From assembly GCA_018609965.1 (NCBI GenBank), contig JAHENP010000324.1:1-8183 (forward strand): a DNA stretch of 8,183 nucleotides, given 5' to 3'. Shown here piece after piece: positions 6,661-8,183 of the stretch. A program made the translations under genes and the position numbers. Each line of letters begins with the position of its first letter. Position 1 is the stretch's first letter. The stretch is from Haloferacaceae archaeon. Its GTDB lineage: Archaea > Halobacteriota > Halobacteria > Halobacteriales > Haloferacaceae. Under the pieces are notes generated by a model. It searched no databases. It was not told where the DNA came from and was given only the letters and a program-made list of their open reading frames with translations.

Positions 6661-7590
6661 TCACTCGACCAACAGCTCTGCGAGTGCGTCGGCGACGCCG
6701 AGTTCTGCGGTCTCGTCGGCACCGGCGAACGCGGGCGCCTGGTTCACTTCGAGCAGTGTGTGGCTCCCGTCGCTCGCTCGACGGAGATCCACCGCACCGA
6801 ATCGCACGTCCAACGCGTCGGCCGCCCGCCGGGCCGTCTCGGCGAGATCGTCGTCGACATCGAGCGGCGACACGCTCACGTCCTCGCCGGCGGCCTGGTC
6901 GAGCTTGAACGAGAACCGGTCACTCTCGTAGCGCATCCCACCGACGATCTGGCCGTCGAGCACGTACACCCGGAGGTCGTCACCGGGGACGAACGGCTGG
7001 AACTGGACGGGCGCCGCCCGGAGCTTCGCGAGTCGTTCCTCGTCGAGATCGTCGGGAGTCACCACCGCGGGTGGTGCCCCGCCGGCGACCGGCTTGTAGA
7101 CGACACGCCCGTGCCGCTCACAGAACCGTTCTGCGGCCGCTGGCTCCGTCGTGACGAGCGTCTCCGGCGCCGGGAGCCCGGCCGCACGGAACCGCTCCAG
7201 TTGGAGGGGTTTGCGTCGGTTCGTCCGGACGGCACCCGGCGACGGGAGCACCGTCGCACCACGGTCCGCGAGAATCCCGACGAGACTCTCGAAGGTGGTT
7301 CGGTGTTCTCGGAGCTGGGTGAGTGTCGCCCACACGTTCTCGTTGAGGTCGACGCCGTCGAGGAACGGGGTTGCCCCCGTGGTGAACAGTGCTGGCGTGT
7401 GCGCGTAGACGCCAGTCACCTCCCCGAGCGGCTCGCCGAACTCAATCTCGCCGTCAGCCTGCAACGAGACCGGCGCGCCGGGCCAGTCGTCGACCGCGAC
7501 CTGGTGTGGGTCGCCACTGTGCTGTTCAACTGCTGCCGAGAGCTTGTCTGCCTCTGACATTTCTGACGGCGCCAACAGGAGTACTGTCAC
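6661..7590 (-). CDS. RimK-like ATP-grasp ligase
   Basis: The 309-residue product has a pre-ATP-grasp domain (about 1-120) and a complete ATP-grasp domain (about 123-309). Likely ATP-binding and metal residues are Lys127 (NRRKPLQL), Lys166 (VVYKPV), Asp204/Asp205 and Arg207 (PGDDLRVY), Asp268 (GAVDLR), and Glu281 with Asn283 (LLEVNQAP). Such enzymes use ATP to join a carboxylate to an amine or hydroxyl through an acyl-phosphate; family examples are RimK, LysX and the peptide-modifying MvdC/MvdD ligases. The order of landmarks (Lys-Pro-x-Gln-Leu, then GLPAPETLVTTEP, then VVYKP, then the FGAVDL Mg site) is close to the peptide-modifying branch but also fits general RimK-like proteins. The GTG at 7590 is supported by a TATA-like element; Met11 (ATG at 7560) is an alternative. 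The gene ends 102 bp before nosD on the same strand and is divergent from a small acidic peptide gene. The substrate is unknown. Confidence 0.82.
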   Translation of the reverse strand: MTVLLLAPSEMSEADKLSAAVEQHSGDPHQVAVDDWPGAPVSLQADGEIEFGEPLGEVTGVYAHTPALFTTGATPFLDGVDLNENVWATLTQLREHRTTFESLVGILADRGATVLPSPGAVRTNRRKPLQLERFRAAGLPAPETLVTTEPAAAERFCERHGRVVYKPVAGGAPPAVVTPDDLDEERLAKLRAAPVQFQPFVPGDDLRVYVLDGQIVGGMRYESDRFSFKLDQAAGEDVSVSPLDVDDDLAETARRAADALDVRFGAVDLRRASDGSHTLLEVNQAPAFAGADETAELGVADALAELLVE

Positions 7591-7613
7591 ACGGACAGAT
7601 GTGACCGACGACT

Positions 7614-7620
7614 GAAAAAT
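7614..7620 (-). promoter_or_regulatory. TATA-like element of the ATP-grasp gene
   Basis: On the minus strand ATTTTTC lies 24-30 bases before the GTG at 7590, the usual distance for a leaderless haloarchaeal transcript. It favours 7590 over the ATG at 7560 as the start. Confidence 0.45.
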
Positions 7621-7687
7621 GCGACTTCCGCGTGCTGGTTTAGACTAGTTCATGGTTGTGTACAAGTCCGGGATAGGGCAATAGTCT

Positions 7688-7744
7688 CGAACTGGACGCG
7701 GTTTTTCCGAATAAAACACGCCGGCTCCACGAACCAAACGCGGT
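7688..7744. repeat. Imperfect 15-bp direct repeat, two copies 42 bp apart
   Basis: CGAACnnnACGCGGT occurs at 7688-7702 and again at 7730-7744, with 12 of 15 bases identical and the three differing bases adjacent in the centre. The start-to-start distance is 42 bp, about four helical turns, so a protein bound to both would sit on one face of the DNA. Both copies lie between the divergent promoters. Confidence 0.55.
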
Positions 7745-7746
7745 CT

Positions 7747-7812
7747 AATTGCATTTTATGAATTTGTAATTTTGTTCTTCAATATATAAGAAAAATATAG
7801 AAAATTTTAATA
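7747..7812. other. Block of about 86% AT in a GC-rich genome
   Basis: Only 9 of these 66 bases are G or C, against a strongly GC-rich background. The block includes A- and T-tracts, an ATATAT run and the self-complementary AAAATTTT (7801-7808). Its right end supplies the TATA element of the small peptide gene. It may be a melting or bent upstream control region, or a trace of foreign DNA. Confidence 0.6.
7804..7812 (+). promoter_or_regulatory. TATA box of the small peptide gene
   Basis: ATTTTAATA ends 28 bp before the ATG at 7841 and fits the haloarchaeal TATA consensus better than any other site in the window. A transcript from here would have only a very short leader or none. Confidence 0.55.
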
Positions 7813-7840
7813 CACTATGGGTGCGCATACCACACGTATC

Positions 7841-7957
7841 ATGGAGCAACACGAAGTTACTGCGACCGATCAGTTCGTAGAAGACCTGACAGAAAAGCGG
7901 GCCGACGACGACGACTACTACCCGCCGTTCACCGAGATCAGCACCCTGCACCCGTGA
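7841..7957 (+). CDS. 38-residue acidic peptide, possible precursor of a modified peptide
   Basis: ATG at 7841 to TGA at 7955-7957 encodes 38 residues. The peptide has 11 Asp/Glu and only one Lys and one Arg. The first part (residues 9-21, TDQFVEDLTEKRA) could form an amphipathic helix, like a leader. It is followed by four Asp (22-25) and a distinct tail, YYPPFTEISTLHP (26-38), with Thr31, Glu32, Ser34 and Thr35. There are no cysteines, so a lanthipeptide is excluded. I do not recognise the family. Evidence that it is real is the strong TATA box at leaderless distance, a sensible protein composition and the long AT-rich control region ahead of it. Third codon positions are less GC-rich than in neighbouring genes in the first half. 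It is divergent from an ATP-grasp ligase and followed 3 bases later by a hairpin. Being a substrate of the ligase is inference; a regulatory microprotein is the alternative. Confidence 0.6.
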   Translation: MEQHEVTATDQFVEDLTEKRADDDDYYPPFTEISTLHP

Positions 7958-7960
7958 ACC

Positions 7961-7983
7961 GCCTCGGGGGCAAGCCCCGAAGC
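7961..7983. repeat. Strong hairpin right after the peptide gene
   Basis: GCCTCGGGG and CCCCGAAGC pair over 8 of 9 positions around a 5-base loop (GCAAG), starting 3 bases after the peptide stop. No T-run follows, so it is not a typical terminator. The sequence around it (CCGTGAACCGCCTCGGGG) resembles, from memory, subterminal palindromes of haloarchaeal IS200/IS605/IS1341-type elements. No transposase is present, so this would be a relic or a non-autonomous end. Confidence 0.5.
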
Positions 7984-8140
7984 ACCCGTTCAGGCAACCC
8001 GTCTTCAGCAGCAGGCGGAAACGGCGGCCCCACCACCGTGTTGACCTGAACCGGACGCCACCCGCTGTGGCTTTGTCCGGCTACGGCACTCCGCCACGGT
8101 GAACTGAATCTTTAACAACTCCGCCGGTCTCGATTGTTAC
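7984..8140. other. Non-coding, structured spacer before the CopG-like gene
   Basis: I see no convincing gene in this stretch; the frames open through it have no good start or recognisable product. It contains a hairpin at 8051-8080 (CCGGAC/GTCCGG outer stem and GCCAC/GTGGC inner stem with a TTT bulge). A longer-range pair, CACCGTG (8034-8040) with CACGGTG (8095-8101), would enclose that hairpin. The last 30 bases are the promoter of the next gene. A structured RNA, an untranslated tail of the peptide transcript or a mobile-element remnant are all possible. Confidence 0.4.
8110..8116 (+). promoter_or_regulatory. TATA-like element of the CopG-like gene
   Basis: CTTTAAC lies 25-31 bases before the ATG at 8141, at leaderless distance, in a locally AT-richer stretch. 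Confidence 0.5.
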
Positions 8141-8183
8141 ATGACGGTCGTCAGCGTCTCGATGCCCGAGGAGTTGTTGAATC
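8141..8183 (+). CDS. CopG/NikR-like ribbon-helix-helix regulator, N-terminal start only
   Basis: Fourteen codons are visible before the window ends: MTVVSVSMPEELLN. An alternating hydrophobic strand (VVSVSM) followed by Pro-Glu-Glu-Leu-Leu is the standard opening of CopG/NikR-type ribbon-helix-helix DNA-binding proteins, in which the strand enters the DNA major groove as part of a dimer. The start is supported by a TATA-like element about 28 bp upstream. Whether the protein has the nickel-binding C-terminal domain of NikR cannot be seen. It is on the same strand as the small peptide gene but has its own promoter. Confidence 0.68.
   Translation, partial: MTVVSVSMPEELLN

Larger units (their letters stand above)
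7591..7840. other. Intergenic control region between divergent ligase and peptide genes
   Basis: The 250-bp spacer carries no ORF I trust. From left to right it holds the ligase promoter, a GC-mixed stretch, two copies of an imperfect 15-bp repeat and a very AT-rich block. The peptide promoter is at the right edge. Divergent promoters at both edges and repeats between them suggest joint control of the two genes. Confidence 0.55.

Noticed and set aside
6421..7557. 378-codon plus-strand open frame
   Set aside because: It runs antisense across two well-supported genes (the ligase and the nosD start) and has shadow-type composition without motifs.
7652..7684. Ten-codon frame starting with ATG at 7652
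   Set aside because: Too short, with no promoter at the proper distance and no recognisable peptide features.
7745..7951. 68-codon minus-strand frame opposite the small peptide
   Set aside because: Its C-terminal part translates the AT-rich control block into Phe/Ile/Lys-rich sequence unlike haloarchaeal proteins. The plus-strand peptide has the better promoter.
7958..8101. Open stretch downstream of the peptide as a continuation or frameshifted part of the gene
   Set aside because: The product would be Pro/Arg-rich with no match to the acidic peptide, and the DNA is better explained by hairpins.
7958..8110. Possible tRNA gene in the GC-rich spacer
   Set aside because: No T-loop consensus, anticodon arm or acceptor pairing could be found.

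Overview
The window looks like part of a haloarchaeal (class Halobacteria) genome. The coding DNA is very GC-rich with G/C-heavy third codon positions, and the proteins are rich in Asp/Glu and poor in Lys. Several genes have TATA-like elements about 25-30 bp ahead of the start codon, as expected for leaderless archaeal transcripts. There is also a Tat-type lipoprotein signal. I see no rRNA, tRNA, CRISPR array or intact insertion sequence.

Layout. 1-321: 3' end of an M29 (AmpS-like) aminopeptidase. 403-1314: a BtuF-like cobalamin-binding protein without a signal peptide. 1366-2301: a plus-strand pair made of a small three-helix membrane protein and a NosL-type copper lipoprotein. 2385-2906: a regulator with two winged helix-turn-helix domains, preceded by two palindromes. 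2955-6558 on the minus strand: nosD-nosF-nosY, with 4-base stop/start overlaps between genes. 6661-7590 on the minus strand: a RimK-like ATP-grasp ligase. 7591-7840: a control region with a 15-bp imperfect direct repeat and a 66-bp block of about 86% AT. 7841-7957: a 38-residue acidic peptide gene. 7961-8101: hairpin-rich DNA with no gene. 8141-end: start of a CopG/NikR-like ribbon-helix-helix regulator.

How the genes fit together. NosD, NosF, NosY and NosL are the accessory proteins that support copper-site (CuZ) assembly in nitrous oxide reductase. NosZ itself is not in the window. The nosDFY operon and the nosL operon converge, with the two-domain regulator between them. The NosD protein carries a NosL-like segment at its N-terminus, so NosL-type sequence occurs twice here, once with cysteines suited to metal binding and once without the usual cysteine cluster.

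The most speculative and perhaps most interesting unit is 6661-7957. An ATP-grasp ligase is divergent from a tiny acidic peptide whose C-terminal half contains Thr, Ser, Glu and Asp. The spacer between them is AT-rich and holds repeats. This is the layout expected of an ATP-grasp-modified peptide (graspetide-like) system, but only the arrangement and residue content support the idea.
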